64,000 nucleotides of DNA from Sordaria brevicollis. Lineage: Eukaryota; Ascomycota; Sordariomycetes; Sordariales; Sordariaceae. The DNA lies in NCBI GenBank assembly GCA_033439795.1, contig JAUTDP010000004.1, positions 2,604,001 through 2,668,000 on the forward strand. Reading direction: 5' to 3'. Shown piece after piece: positions 23,401 to 36,195 of this stretch. Under the pieces are notes generated by a model that was not told where the DNA came from, did not search any database, and saw nothing but the letters and a program-made list of their open reading frames with translations. The position numbers and the translations under genes were made by a program. The stretch's first letter is position 1. Each line of letters starts with the position of its first letter.

Positions 23401-25792
23401 TCTGTTCCTCCTGAGATTGTTCCTGTTGAGCCTGGCTCTGTTGGTCCGGTTGCTGTACCCCTTGCTGCTGAGCTTGTTGCAGCTGTTTTTGTTTCTTATT
23501 TTCCAGTCTTTGGGCTCTTCGCCGAGCATTGCTCTCAATTCTCTTCTGCTCTTTCCGTTGCTCGGCAGTAAGCTCGGCCTGTGGGGCAGCAGTACCTGCC
23601 TGTTGCTGAGTTGCCGGCTGAACAGGATGTTGAACCTGTTGCTGCGCTTGTGGATTGGCCTTTTGCTGCTGAACAGCGTGCTGAGATGGATGTTTCATGA
23701 CAGACTGAAGATCATTAATGCCAGCAACCTGAGTTTGGTTTTGACCAGGGGGTTGAACAGGACTCTTTGCTTGACCCTGAACATTGTGCTGGACAGGACG
23801 TTGAGGGGAGTTCTGGGCATTCTGAGTTAGCTGTTGAGCGACATTTTGAGCTTGTTGTTGAATGGTATTCCACGCCTGTTGCTGAATAGGCTGCTGACCG
23901 ATAGGTTGGCCCGTTCCCAGGATATGATTTTGGGTCAGAAGTCCAGGAGGAGACTGGGTCTGTCCTTGACCGGAAGGCTGACGAGGAAGCTGGCCAGGAG
24001 CTGGTGTAGGAGACTGGGTCATAGCCGCATCAACGGCTCCCTGGGTTGAAAGACCCAGCGGGCTTCTCTTAGAAGGTTGAGCCGCATGCTGAGAAGCTCG
24101 AGAAGGAGTAGGATTTGGAGTGGGCGTCTGGGTGGGAGCTGGACAAGGAACAGAAGCTCGACTTGAAGCCAGAGCTGCAACAGAAGCTGGAGCAGGAGTT
24201 CGTCGGGGATACACGGATGGGACCTTCGCAACTACTGGAATGTTCGGAAGTGGAACAGGAGTGACCTGGCGAGGCAAAGCAGAGGTCTGCTCCTGGTTCT
24301 TATTCGCGGTAGTCTGCTTAACCATGTGAGTCGGCGGTACAGAATTCAGGGACGGAACCGGAGCGGAGTGAACCATCGCAGCGAACGGCGGCGGAATTGG
24401 GTTAGGTGAAGGTTGGGCGACCAATTTAGAGTTCGGCATCATGGCAGAGGAAAAGGTTGGTGTAGACATTGTTGTCGACATATTTGCCATCGGTGCGACC
24501 ATTGCATTGGCCTCTGTGTTATTCGTCGTCGTCTTCTGACGCTTCATCGGAGGCTCTTGGGGAGCCGTAGGGTCGGATGTTCCCTCGGCCTTTGTCCTTT
24601 TAGTAGGTGCCCTCTTGGGCTTTGCCGGCTGGGCGGGATCTTCTCCTTGGGGGGTGGCAGGTGTTCCGCTGGCTGAGTCCTCGGCCCCGCCCTTGTTCTT
24701 CTTCTTATACGGTCCTCTCTTACCCTTCGCGGGCTGAGTGGGATTTCCTTCTTGGGAGGTGGCAGATGTCTGGCTGGCAGCCTTTTTACCTCTAGAAGCC
24801 CCCTTCTTCGCCGTCTCTGTAGCGACTTGGTTGTTCATTGTCTCGGCAGCACGGGAAAGAGCATCGTTTGATAACGCAGTAGGTTGACTTTGGGGAGCTT
24901 GAAGCTGAGCACCCTGTTGCTGAAGGACCCGTTGCTGAGGAGCCTGACTCTGGGGGATCTGAGACTGGGAAGCTTGAGACTGAGGAGCCGGAGACTGAGG
25001 AGTCTGATGTTGAGGAGCTTGATGTTGAGGAGCCTGATATTGAGGAGCCTGCGACTGTAGTACAGACGTGCTGTTGGGATTGAACAACGAATTGCCATTG
25101 TTTCGAAAGCCGATGCCGTTACTATAGTGCAAGGCAGCGCCAGGTACAGTAGAATAATCGAAGGAGGAAGGGATGTGACCCAACGGCGGACTCATCATTC
25201 CGTTGATGGGTTGCTGCTGCTGATCATATTGTGAGGCCGGCATGGTCGTAGCGGGATGTGGGTGTTGCGAGAAGCCTATCATGCTGTTTCCGCCCGAGTT
25301 GTGCCTCATATGGCCATTAAGCGATGGCTGAGATTGTTGAAAGGCCTGGCGAGCCCCCATGTTGGCCATATTATGGTGCAAATTGGCTTGGGTCGTTGCA
25401 TTGGCCGGATTGGCAGATGGCGGAGGGGGGGATTGAAAATTGAAAAGCGTCTGCTGATTTAAGACCAATCCTTGGGCAGGTGCCATGCCGTTGGTATTTC
25501 CATTTCCCATGACGCTCATGTTAGGATTGTGCTGGGGGGTTCCCATACCAGGATACTGAGAAGGGTTAGAAAAGGTGAGAGTAGGATGAGAGTTGAGATT
25601 CTGGAATTGTCCCATGTTGGATGGAAAAGACTGAGGAGGGGATGGCTGTGTGGCCCGTCGCTGGGAGGTATTGGCCTCGCCAGCCGTCATCGCAGGGTCG
25701 ATGGGCTCCATCTGGAGGGTGGTGAATACGCTTTGAGCGTGATTCGGTTGTGGTGGATGTTGCTGGGGTTGATTGAGACTTGGATCAGGCAT
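20473..25792 (-). CDS. Giant Gln-rich protein with conserved C-terminal region
   Basis: Two exons, 25792-21298 and 21230-20473, flank a 67-nt intron (donor GTATGT, branch ACTAAC, acceptor ACAG). Phases agree and give 1750 residues. The first third is Pro/Gln/Asn-rich with two basic AT-hook-like motifs (KGKRGPYKKK and KPKRAPTKRTK). The middle (roughly residues 500-1250) is an extreme Gln/Ala tract of QQQAQ-type units. The last 500 residues are ordinary sequence beginning LTIISHQGDCELYC, with a weak BTB-like look (HKFRVRRSTLEYLHL ... DAFCRLLRLLDD). A Cys pattern, CRNKTC and KCNDC, follows further on. I do not recognise the family. Nuclear location and a role in transcription or chromatin are only inferred from the AT-hook-like motifs and the Gln-rich composition. 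The mirror-image Leu-rich frame on the other strand is a shadow. Confidence 0.8.
22100..23900 (-). repeat. Degenerate CAG/CAA/GCC-type polyglutamine tract
   Basis: The minus strand consists of imperfect CAGCAACAGGCTCAG-like units for about 1.8 kb. The codon mix is varied (CAG, CAA, GCT, GCC), so this is a selected or old tract and not a fresh microsatellite. Confidence 0.8.
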
Positions 25793-28700
25793 TTTGCAAC
25801 AAAAGCCACCGATACGCGGCAGCTTGGTGCGGGGACGCGCTCTCCGTGGTGTGGTCGAGGTTGTGGAAAGTTGTTCGATGGTCGCGCGTCGAGTGTTGGG
25901 GAAAAGAGAGCAAGATGGATCTGACTGGCGGTGTTGGAGGAAGTAAAAGGTCCGCGGGGTACAGGGCGGTGAATTGTTTTGGTGGAAAGATAAATTCGTG
26001 CGGCTCCGCGGTGACAGGTGAATGGCCGGTGCCCGTGCCGGTACAGATGACGGCGAGAGGGGGTTCGCAGGTCCTGCCGCTCTTGGGTGAAGAAGAAATT
26101 CGGGATCTGTATCGACTTCAGATCCAGATTCTGAAGGGCTGCTGATTTTTGTCGATTACTTCGTTGTCAGGAGCATAGTGTAATCCATCAGAAGAGGGTG
26201 GACTAAGGACGAAGGGTGTGTTTGAAGCTGTGTTCTGGGTGACGGTAACGGTGACGGCTTGATAGATACCGTGCCTCGTTTTGTCAGATACAAGTACCTG
26301 CGTACTCCTGAGGTGAATGAATGTTCAAGTGAATTGCTCGCCGCCACTGATGTCCATTTGCTGGTGAAATTCACGAACCGCGTAATCTCGTCGTGGGTTG
26401 TAAAGGGTAGACAGAGCACCGCATAGCTTCGTTTTATAGAATCCAGGGGAGAAATATCCTTGGGGAATTTTTAGGCTTTTAGGGTTGTTGAACATCTGCC
26501 ATATGGGTATGTCAGATTCAGGGGCTTGTATGCACGACGCGGCAGAGAGATATAACCCTGCGTTGCCAACCCAGGCCTCACGTCTATGTAAACCGAGTTT
26601 TTGCGGCTAACGTAGCTGCTCCGTTCCTGTTTTGCCCGGATCCTTTTCACAGACTTGAAGCCGACCTGCTCCAAGGTACTCCATTTTGGCAGGCCTCTGG
26701 ACCTGTGGGTTTCCTCCTTGCTGAAATGCATTTCCACACAACTTTGGCATCATGGCGGGGCATGCAGCATGGTTAGACTTTGAACAATATGCCAAGAAAT
26801 TGTTCCATGCTTTGGATAACGAGGATCGACGGGAAGAGAGTAGTTCTTGGTTGCGACACGTTTTTCACACCGTCCGTAGTCCATCGAGAACAGATTTGTC
26901 CACAGACAGACAAGCCGCCCGCATCGGCAGTGACTGGGCCATGGTGTGATGGACGGGAAATGAAGGGTTATGTTCGACCCTCGACGGGGAAACCATGGTA
27001 GATCAGACGGACAACGGCGTCTCTCGCCATTATAACGGGTCGACGGGAACCACCAAGCTTCGAGAGACTCATTATGTTGGCGATGTGTGACGGCAGGCGC
27101 AGTATAGGCGTGGCTCTAGGAGAGTTGAAAAAGACACAACATCCATGGACGTACGTACGCCCCGTATCTCGGAACTACAAAGACTGTTCAGCATCGTGGC
27201 TTTAAGTTTGTTTGTTTTTGGAAGCTACATGAACGAATAAAGGGGAGTGTCTGCGGTTGTTCAAGCTGAGATAGACTTACAGCCGTTACCGGGTCAACAC
27301 CCAGTCCCGAACACTCTTGCCTTTTGGGTAGTCTCCTATGGAGATGATTGACCCGTACCCATCAACGCAGAGACCTCACGTTATTGTATCATCGGCATTC
27401 TTTATCGTCCGCAGGTCCGGACACGAAGCAGCAGTTATTGTGACAAGTGAGTGTGGAGGGATCAAAACAAATGGCAGAACAACAAAGTTTCCAGCATTTC
27501 GGACAGATGATAGACAAGCCGCACACTAATGTCTGTCTTGGGCACATATGAGTAGCTGTGGAGGGGCTTGGTGCCGACTCCGGGTATATCTTGACACATT
27601 GACTTAACTTCTTCCATATGTTGTCGTTGTCGTCGTCAGGAACCACATGATGTTGTTTTGGCAGGCGCGGAACCTTTCCGTCAATTGCAATCAATCGACG
27701 GGCATTCCATCTGTCAAAATGTGGGTCCAAACTTGGCTCTCGCGCACGGACCATTGCAGCTACTGTGTAAACTGCACTCGACAAGGGATCATAGTGATGT
27801 CGAAGCTGTGAAGTAGAGGTATACAAGTCTAATCCTCAACGTCCTCTTTTCCGGTTTAATTTGTGTACTTCTTCTTTCCGTTTGTTCTCTACCGTTCTTT
27901 GCCTTGTGGCTTATATCAAGTGTAGCAGCTGGTTCTTTTCAGGTTAGTCTCCGAAATGCTCCCACGCGGGGTTGACTCGATTACACTTATTTTTGCAACT
28001 GGGATGACAAGACCATCTGGGCTCGCTCATGGCTATGTACGCTGTCCACCGTGTCCCTGGTCTTGACACTGCCTCCAGGTGATGCGAACTGCATCTTTTT
28101 TATGTCTTTTTTTTTTTAGCAAGTCGTCTTCATTGCAATCTTGGGCTGCGTGCTTGGGGTGCGAAAAGTCGTGCGTTATCCGATTCTTGTCTTGGTCTGT
28201 TCACATAATTTACCATCAGTTTTTCCGACCTTCAAGACCAGCAGACTAAAAGCATGAGTGTCCATTTGAAGGGTTGAGACACAGAGACTAAGTACTCCTT
28301 TGGATTATGATTTCTGTCACGTCATTTCCATTCTGGTCTCGAGAGTTTCCAGAACCCATGTGCTGACGTGTTGGAGAGATTGTCTAGAGCCAGCCGAGAA
28401 CGTGTTCTTGACCAGGAGTACCATCTCGACAAGAGTTTATTCAAATACACTTACGCAGCCTCTCTGATCATCAAAGCTTGGCCTTGAAATACATGGATTC
28501 GTGGACTTTCCCAGGCATATTTTGAGAAGTAATACCTCTAGGCGAGAGACTACCTACATTTTCACGGTCTTGGACTCTTGGTTGAAACGGTAAGAAGTCG
28601 GTTGCCTCGGAAACTGATTACATGGGCAAGTCATTTGGTACATTTCTCTCGAAGCTCATAGTGCTTCGCAAGATATGGAATCGGATATAACAGATAACAG

Positions 28701-29392
28701 GATCTGTGGAGTGTGTACTGATCGCCACGGACATCGACGAATATTTGATGAGGATTTCGAACGAAAATATTCAGCTGAGCATCCAAGACGAAGATACAAG
28801 TAATACTTACAGAAGAGAAGGGAAGAAGTAGCATGAAGCGAAAGCGCACTGGAACAAAAAGGTCGACACGGGGTAGCACGACTAACGCACTACAGTAACA
28901 TCCTTCCACTAATCACCAACACTAGATTTATGGCGTCGGAGATCGCGATGGAGAAGTGGTAAAAGACAGATCCAAGCAAGTTGGTATTTGAATGTTTCAC
29001 GAGCTTCCATTAGCTTTCCATCCCATAAAACACATTATTTTAGCTTCTTTGGAAACGCTGAGGTGTTGACTTTGTTCTATGCTGTCCCAGTTGTTAAGGA
29101 GCTTGACGCGTCGCGATCGCGGGGTAGCGTTCAAGCCAAGCAAAAGTTAGAGAGCTTGCAGCCCCCGCTACGGATGAACTGCTCTTAACTCCGCTGCTGC
29201 CCGGTTGCATCACCACTGCTTGGAAACCATTCAACGCTACCTTTAGCTTCCTGTTTACAACAAAAGTACAAAAAACCAATGCTGTGACAACATTTCAACA
29301 AGAAAGACAGTACTTTTCTCCATGATTGTCACGACCCATCGAATGTGAAAAGCCTACTTCTCGAGCCTCTGTCGCCCGCCGCATCATACACC
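25793..29392. other. Intergenic 3.6 kb between divergent genes
   Basis: This is shared upstream space of the Gln-rich gene (left) and DDB1 (right). Open frames here are short, overlap on both strands and show no family motif. I see no tRNA and no RIP signature. It may hold long leaders or an unrecognised non-coding RNA. Confidence 0.5.
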
Positions 29393-32300
29393 ATGGCCTA
29401 TGTCGCCCCGATTCACCGGCCGAGCAGCGTGCGGCATGCTCTGCGCATCAATCTTTTGTCGCCCGAGGAGGAGAGCTTGATCATCGCGTATGGAGACCTT
29501 TCTTCCCTCACTCTCTTCATTTGTGTTGATTTGCGCGTGTCGTCCCATGTTTGCTGACCTCGAGGGCTGGGCAATAGGAAAACAAATCGCATAGAAATAT
29601 GGAAGCTCGCCGACGGTCATCTATCCATGATTCATTCCAAGGTCATCAACGGGACCATCACCATACTCCAAAAGCTTCAACCAAGAGACCATCCGACCGA
29701 CATTCTCTTCGTTGCAACCGACCAGTTCGAATACTTCACGGCAGAATGGGACCACGAAACCCAGCAGCTAAAAACCCTAAACCGATTCAACGATCCGGGA
29801 GAGCGCCATATGCGCGACTCTCAGAGCCTAAACAAATGCATCGTTGATCCCAGTGGGAAGTTCATGGCCATGCACCTATGGGAGGGTGTCATGTCCGTCT
29901 GGCGGCTGGGTGTACGGAAGAGCACGGCGGCGACACTTGACATATTGGTCCAAGTGCGTCTGTCCGAGCTCTTCATCAAGGCCAGCACATTCCTATACAC
30001 CGAGACGGGCATCCCCAAGGTTGCCTTCCTATATCGCAACCAGGCCAACTCCAAAGTTACCAAACTGGCGACGTACCGCCTCACATCCGACGACCGGCAC
30101 ACAGAAATCTCAAAGTTTGACGCCACGAGAGACCGAGAAATCGACGCGGTCGTGGAGGACGCGGGTGCGGAGATACTTATTCCGGTCAAGAAGGTCGAAG
30201 AGGAGGTCAAAAGACATCACTTCCGTAACACGGAACAAGCGAAGCCACATGTTGGCGGTCTGATAGTGGTGGGCGAAACCCGGTTGCTTTACATCGACGA
30301 AGTGACCAAGACGCAGGTCGAGTCAGCCCTCAAGGAACCCTCAATATTTGTCGCTTGGGCCGAGTACGATCCTACACACTATTTCCTGGCCGACGACTAT
30401 GGAAATCTACATCTACTTACCATCCTAACGGAGGGCGCCGTGGTCACTGGGATGGATGTCTCCAACATTGGCAAGACAGCCCGCGCACACGTCCTGACGT
30501 ACCTGGGGGACGACATGTTGTTCATCGGATCGCACAATGGCAATTCGCAGCTTTACAGGCTCAACCTTCTTAGCGAAGACTTAAACGAAATTCTGCAACT
30601 GGTTCAGGTGCTGGAGAACATCGGTCCTATTACGGACTTCACCGTGATGGACATGGGCAACCGGGAAAACGACAGCCAGCTGGGAAACGAGTACTCCTCC
30701 GGCCAGGCCCGGATCGTCACGGCAAGTGGTGTTTTCAAGGACGGAACCTTACGAAGTGTGCGGAGTGGAGTTGGCTTACAGGATATCGCAATCCTGGGTG
30801 AGCTACACCACACCCGGGCACTTTTCTCTATTCAATCATACAATTCACCGCGAGTGGATACGCTGGTCGCATCGTTTTTGACGGATACACGAATATTCCG
30901 GTTCGACCCTATGGGAGAGATTGAGGAAGTTGTGAGCTTCTACGGGATGGACCTACAGCATCAGACACTACTGGCAGCGAATCTCGACAACGGGCAACTA
31001 CTACAGGTGACGACGGCTGCCGCTACTCTCCTTGACGCCGAAAGCGGAGTCACGATAGCGTCGTGGGCTCCCGAAGGCGATAGGCAGATTATCAATGCTT
31101 CGGCCAACAAACACTGGCTGCTCTTGTCCGTTCAAGGCACTACTCTGGTTTCCATAAACATTGACAACGACCTGACAGTCAAGCAAGAAAAGGATATCAG
31201 TGAACAGGACCAGATAGCTTGCATCCATGTGGCGCCTCAGCTATCAGATGTAGGCGTGGTAGGATTCTGGACGTCCGGCACGGTATCGATTATCGACATG
31301 AGCACCTTGGAGCCCATACACGGCGAATCTCTCCGGCGCAGTGCAGACGATGCTTCCATACCTCGCGATATCGTCTTGGCCAAGGTATTACCCAACACAC
31401 CGGGGATGACTTTGTTCATCGCCATGGAGGATGGCAACGTGGTTACGTTCAACATCGGGGAGGACTTGACGTTTTCTGGACGAAAGAGTGTCATCCTCGG
31501 TACCAGGGAGGCCCGCTTTCACTTGCTGCCACAGCAAGATGGTATCTACAGCATCTTGGCGACGACCGAGCACCCTAGTCTAATCTATGGAGCGGAAGGG
31601 CGTATCATCTACTCGGCTGTGACGGCGGAGGACGCTACATGTGTTTGCCCCTTCGACTCCGAGGCTTTCCCAGGTGCTGTTATCCTGTCTACCGAGAACG
31701 AGATCAAGATTTCCGAGATCGACACGGCCAGGCAAACGCACGTGCGATCTTTGGAATTGGGAGAGATGGTGCGTAGAATCGCCTACTCGCCTAGTGAAAA
31801 GGGTTTCGGACTTGGATGTATCAGGAGAGAGGTGATCAACGGCGAGGAGGTCATTCAAAGCTCATTCAAGCTGGTTGACGAGATATTATTTGCCAGGGCT
31901 GGCAGGGAGTTCATGCTCGGCACACCATCCTATTCTGAACTAGTAGAGGATGTAATCCGAGCGGAGCTGCCCGATTCCTACGGGAATCTCGTGGAGAGAT
32001 TTATCGTTGGTACAAGCTTCCTGGAGGATCCAGAACGTGGCGCCGGTACGGACAAGCGCGGGAGGATCTTGGTGTTTGGAATTGACAGTAACCGTGACCC
32101 ATACCTGGTCCTCAAGCACGAGCTGAGGGGAGCCTGCCGCGCTCTAGCAGTCATGGGAAGCAAAATCGTGGCTGCACTTCACAAGACGGTGGTTATCAGT
32201 CAGTACGAGGAGACGTCAAGCACAGAGGCTCATCTCATCAAGCTCGCCTCTTATCGGTGCACAACTTATCCAGTCGACATCGCTGTGCATGGCAACATCA

Positions 32301-33029
32301 TTGCTGTTGCTGACATGATGAAGTCGGCTACCTTAGTCGAGTATGTTCCGGCTAAAACCGAAGGGGAGAAACATGAACCTGCCAAGTTGGTGGAGGTGGC
32401 AAGACACAAGCACTCGGCGTGGGCAACGGCCGTGGCACATGTGGAGGGCGAGTCTTGGCTTGAAGCTGATGCAAATGGCAACTTGATGGTACTCCAACGA
32501 AACGTGGAGGGTGTGACGGCGGAGGACCAGAAGCAGCTGAGAATAACAAGTGAACTGAACCTGGGCGAACAGGTGAACAAGATACGTCCGATTAAGGTCG
32601 AAACCAGTCCAAACGCGATCATCGTTCCTCGAGCGTTCTTGGCGACGGTGAGTTTACTCTTGTCAAGTTGACACCTTGTAATATGATGAAGACTAACGAT
32701 AGATTTTCATGAAACAGGCTGAAGGCGGTATCTACATGTTTGGCACGATTGCGCACGAACAGGACCTCTTGCTCCGGTTCCAGGATAAACTGGCGGCGGT
32801 GATCAAGACTGTCGGCGAGCTCGATTTCAACTCCTACAGGGCATTCCGTAATGCGGAAAGGGGACCCGAGAAAGATGGAACGACTGGGCCGGTCAGGTTC
32901 TTGGATGGTGAGCTGCTAGAGAGATTCCTGGATGTGGATGAGAAGACGCAGAAGGAGATCTGTGAAGGTCTTGGCCCCAGTGTTGAGCAAATGCGCAATA
33001 TGGTGGAGGAGCTACGGCGGATGCACTAG
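29393..33029 (+). CDS. dim-8: DDB1 homologue (DIM-8 in Neurospora)
   Basis: Exons are 29393-29487, about 29579-32647 and 32718-33029. The product is about 1158 residues, as expected for DDB1. The N-terminus (PSSVRHALRINLLSPEEES, then TNRIEIWKLADG), the long beta-propeller body and the CPSF_A-type C-terminal region (RGRILVFGIDS, GACRALAVMGSKIVAAL, RPIKVE) distinguish it from the related CPSF1 and SAP130 proteins. DDB1 is the adaptor of CUL4 ubiquitin ligases in DNA repair. In Neurospora it is part of the DIM-5/-7/-9/CUL4 complex that places H3K9 methylation on RIP-mutated DNA. The last intron (donor GTGAGT, branch ACTAAC) is in phase. At the first junction the donor (phase 2, GTATGG) and the reading frame after the acceptor disagree by one base, so one A may be missing near 29580. 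Rieske follows on the same strand, 679 bp on. Confidence 0.87.
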
Positions 33030-33708
33030 ATAAAGGTCGGATGTTTGACGTCAACTATTGTACGATTCAGCTCTTGAATGTTGGAGTTCTGAGAGACGCG
33101 AGTTTTGGCGTCGAGCGTTCCTCATAGAAAGCCGGTATGAAGTCCAGATAGGGTTTGTGAATAGCATCATATGAAGCGAACGAATGGAAATGCTTCAATT
33201 GTTATCAATTGACATCACCGTCTTGGCGTCCTTGGCGCCCTGACAGCTGTTCGGGCGCTGCGGTGACCGTGAGGTGATGCCCCACCACTCACAGGGCGAA
33301 AGAGATGACGGAAGAAACCGGAGAGTGGACGAACGGTCGGTTTCATCCAATCACAGCCGGTCCATTATGGTAGCTCCCTAGCTGCTGGGCGGACGCTGTG
33401 GTTGGTTAGTTGCCTCAGGCCACAAAAGCCGTAGAGCTATGGGCGGTCTTTCCATGCCGGGAAAGGTGGGAACCAAGCTCGGCCCAGAAAAACCTCAGTC
33501 CGTGATTTTGGCCTCGTCCGTCCTCGACCGCATTACGCAGCCGTCAATTCCGTCCCCGGAACACCGCCCCAACCGTCCTTCCGTCTCCGCGACCCCGAAG
33601 AGAAGAACCTCGCTCGTTCTCCCCGTTCCCTCGCGCCAACCCCCCTCCCTTTCTCTCCGCTCCGTCTTTTATACTTTAATCCGACGACCCGACCCGACAA
33701 CAACCACA
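33030..33708. other. DDB1-Rieske intergenic region and Rieske promoter
   Basis: Same-strand spacer. The final 200 bp is a C-rich leader with an open frame upstream of the true start. Confidence 0.5.
33347..33351 (+). promoter_or_regulatory. CCAAT box upstream of the Rieske gene
   Basis: CCAAT occurs 358 bp before the Rieske ATG. CCAAT-binding HAP complexes control respiratory genes in fungi; the assignment here is inference. Confidence 0.35.
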
Positions 33709-35186
33709 ATGGCTCCCGTCTCGATCGCTGCCCGCGCCGCCATGCGCGCCGCTGCCGCCCCCGCCCGGGCTGTTCGCGCCCTCAGCACCTCGACCGCCCT
33801 CCAGGGTTCCTCGTCCTCCACCTTCGAGTCCCCCTTCAAGGGCGAGAGCAAGGCCTCCAAGATCCCCGACTTTGGCAAATACATGAGCAAGGGCTCCGGC
33901 AGCACCAACATGCTCTTCGGTTACTTCATGGTCGGCACCATGGGCGCCATCACCGCCGCCGGCGCCAAGTCCACCATCCAGGGTGAGTCTTGACTTTGAT
34001 GATGGGATCCATGGCACCTATATTCGTTATCCGAGGTTGTGGTAGGAGGAAACAAGAGATGGGATATACCTTCGACAAGATGGGGTTCGGGCCAGTGGAA
34101 TTCGACAAGGAGCTTGGTTATAGCTATGATGGGACGAAGCTATACTACTACGATTTGCGACTCATATTGATCATCGACATACAAACATACAACGACCATA
34201 ACGACATTGGGATACGGGCGAACGGATATGGGCAGATGTTGGGGGCAATGATGTTGAAGCTTGGACGGGGAGGGAACCCGTCATGCCCAAACATTGCACG
34301 CAAGCACCACGAAGAAAGAACCAAAGACAGCTGACGAAGGTGTTTCCCTGATATACAGAGTTCCTCAAGAACATGTCGGCTTCCGCCGATGTCTTGGCCA
34401 TGGCCAAGGTCGAGGTTGACCTCAACGCCATCCCCGAGGGCAAGAACGTAAGGATTCCCATACCACGAATACACCATGGCGAACGGACTGGGAGGTGCTG
34501 GGCTGGGCCCCCCGGGTCATAACTCTTGAGATTCGGTCAAAGTCTCGAGAGTTATGTCCTGGATGGGCTGGGCAGGTGGTTGACACAAGAACACCGAACT
34601 CGCTGTGTCCGATTCGGGTGCAAGAGTGTTGGGTTTCTTCTGTCAATCACTTGCTGGGCACTCCAATTCTCTCAGCCAACGAACAAACCAACAGGATGGA
34701 ACGCTAACCCGGTCTTTTTCCCAACTTTATAGGTCATCATCAAGTGGCGTGGCAAGCCCGTCTTCATCCGTCACCGTACCGCCGCCGAGATCGATGAGGC
34801 CAACCAGGTCAACGTTTCCAACCTCCGTGACCCCCAGGCCGATGCCGACCGTGTCAAGAAGCCCGAGTGGCTTGTCATGCTTGGTACGTCATCGATTCCC
34901 ACTCTTTCCGAACGAGACGAAGGATAGCAGCATATTTGGATTGCGAGAAACATCCTGTATACGCGAAGAACGTTGTGGGGAGGAGACTGACAATTCTCTT
35001 GTAGGCGTCTGCACCCATTTGGGTTGCGTTCCCATCGGCGAGGCCGGTGACTTCGGTGGCTGGTTCTGCCCTTGCCACGGTTCTCACTACGATATCTCTG
35101 GCCGTATCAGGAAAGGACCTGCTCCTCTGAACCTCGAGATCCCCAACTACGAGTTCCCTGAGGATGGCAAGCTTGTCATTGGTTAA
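33709..35186 (+). CDS. fes-1: Rieske iron-sulfur subunit of mitochondrial complex III
   Basis: There are four exons: 33709-33982, 34359-34447, 34733-34883 and 35005-35186. The introns are 376, 285 and 121 nt and all phases agree, giving 231 residues, the family's usual length. An Ala/Arg-rich mitochondrial presequence ([20 protein letters not shown]) is followed by the membrane anchor ([20 protein letters not shown]), the hinge and the soluble domain. Both [2Fe-2S] ligand boxes are intact: CTHLGC at about residues 174-179 and CPCHGSH at about 193-199, with the disulfide cysteines in place. It transfers electrons from ubiquinol to cytochrome c1. The start is set by the presequence and the CACAATGG context; the longer upstream frame is leader. 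DDB1 lies immediately upstream, as I recall for N. crassa. Confidence 0.97.
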
Positions 35187-36002
35187 GCGAACACGAGCGA
35201 GCAATAAAAGACAGTTTCGGATCGAACCAACAAACAAGAGACAAGAGACAATTATTTTTACCAAACCTTGACCTGAGGAGGGGAATCCGCTTCGATATTC
35301 CCACCTTATCCGCCTTGTTCCTCGCTCCTCCTTTTTGCTGACTGAGAGAAGAGACGATGACCAGGTGGAGAAAAATGTATTAGTACGAGGGTAATGCGAC
35401 AAAGAGGATGGGAAAGCGTGTCATAGTCCATAAAACGGGATTGATTTCTGTTTTCCATGGGTTCCTTTTTTTCGCGGATTTCGTACGATTGACATTCCTA
35501 TAGACGAAAGACAGACACAGACGCATATACACCAAATCGGCCTATAGGTGTCATGGCCAGCCATAGGGGCTCGAGTGGCGGAAAGCTCTTTATATACCCC
35601 AGATCCTCATTCCTCACTATACCTCGATCCCTATCTGCCCGAGAGCAGTGCTGAGCAAGGAGGCCAAGCGGCTACTGTATTCTGTTGTTTTCGTTCGCCT
35701 TGTTTTTGGCATATTCCCCATTTAGACCTTGTAGCAAATACCATGGTATAAGAAGGACGAACTGGAACGCAGCTATCGTGGACATAGGTGCTGACACGAC
35801 GAGATTTATACAAGGTCATGATATGGCTAATGCTAACGCACTTCACCATAGGACACGGCATTGAGATCCATGCTGACTATTATGCGGGCGTGTGACAGAT
35901 TATCGTCGGATTGTTAGCTATCCAGCTTGGCCAGAGTCGAAATTTGAGCAAAGATCAGCTTGAAGCTTTCCGAAGCTTGAGAGCCAAAGCTCCGACTTCC
36001 AC
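35187..36002. other. 3' flank of fes-1
   Basis: Normal-composition sequence up to the target-site duplication of the LTR element; no gene seen. Confidence 0.5.
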
Positions 36003-36007
36003 GTATT

Positions 36008-36195
36008 TGTCAGATTAGAGGGTAGACTCGACCAGTAGAAACAGGCTTACGTAAGGCGCCCCAGCCACCAGATTCTGGCTACAGACCTTCCTAATAGTCT
36101 GGGCACCCCCAACTCGGGTTCTACAGAACTCTTCTAAATATATATATCAATTTTAACCCTCAATTATAATATCCACTTTATTATGCAATTTGACA
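36008..36195 (+). repeat. 5' LTR of the copia element
   Basis: Begins TGTCAGATTAGAGGG and ends TTTGACA, so it keeps the TG...CA ends. It is 188 bp and less mutated than the interior. Confidence 0.92.

Noticed and set aside
22400..23830. 476-codon Leu/Ser-rich plus-strand frame
   Set aside because: It is the complement of the Gln-rich tract of the minus-strand gene (CAG read backwards gives CTG) and has no protein features of its own.
27389..27826. 145-codon minus-strand frame in the 3.6-kb intergenic region
   Set aside because: No recognisable motif and overlapping open frames on the other strand; not enough to call a gene.
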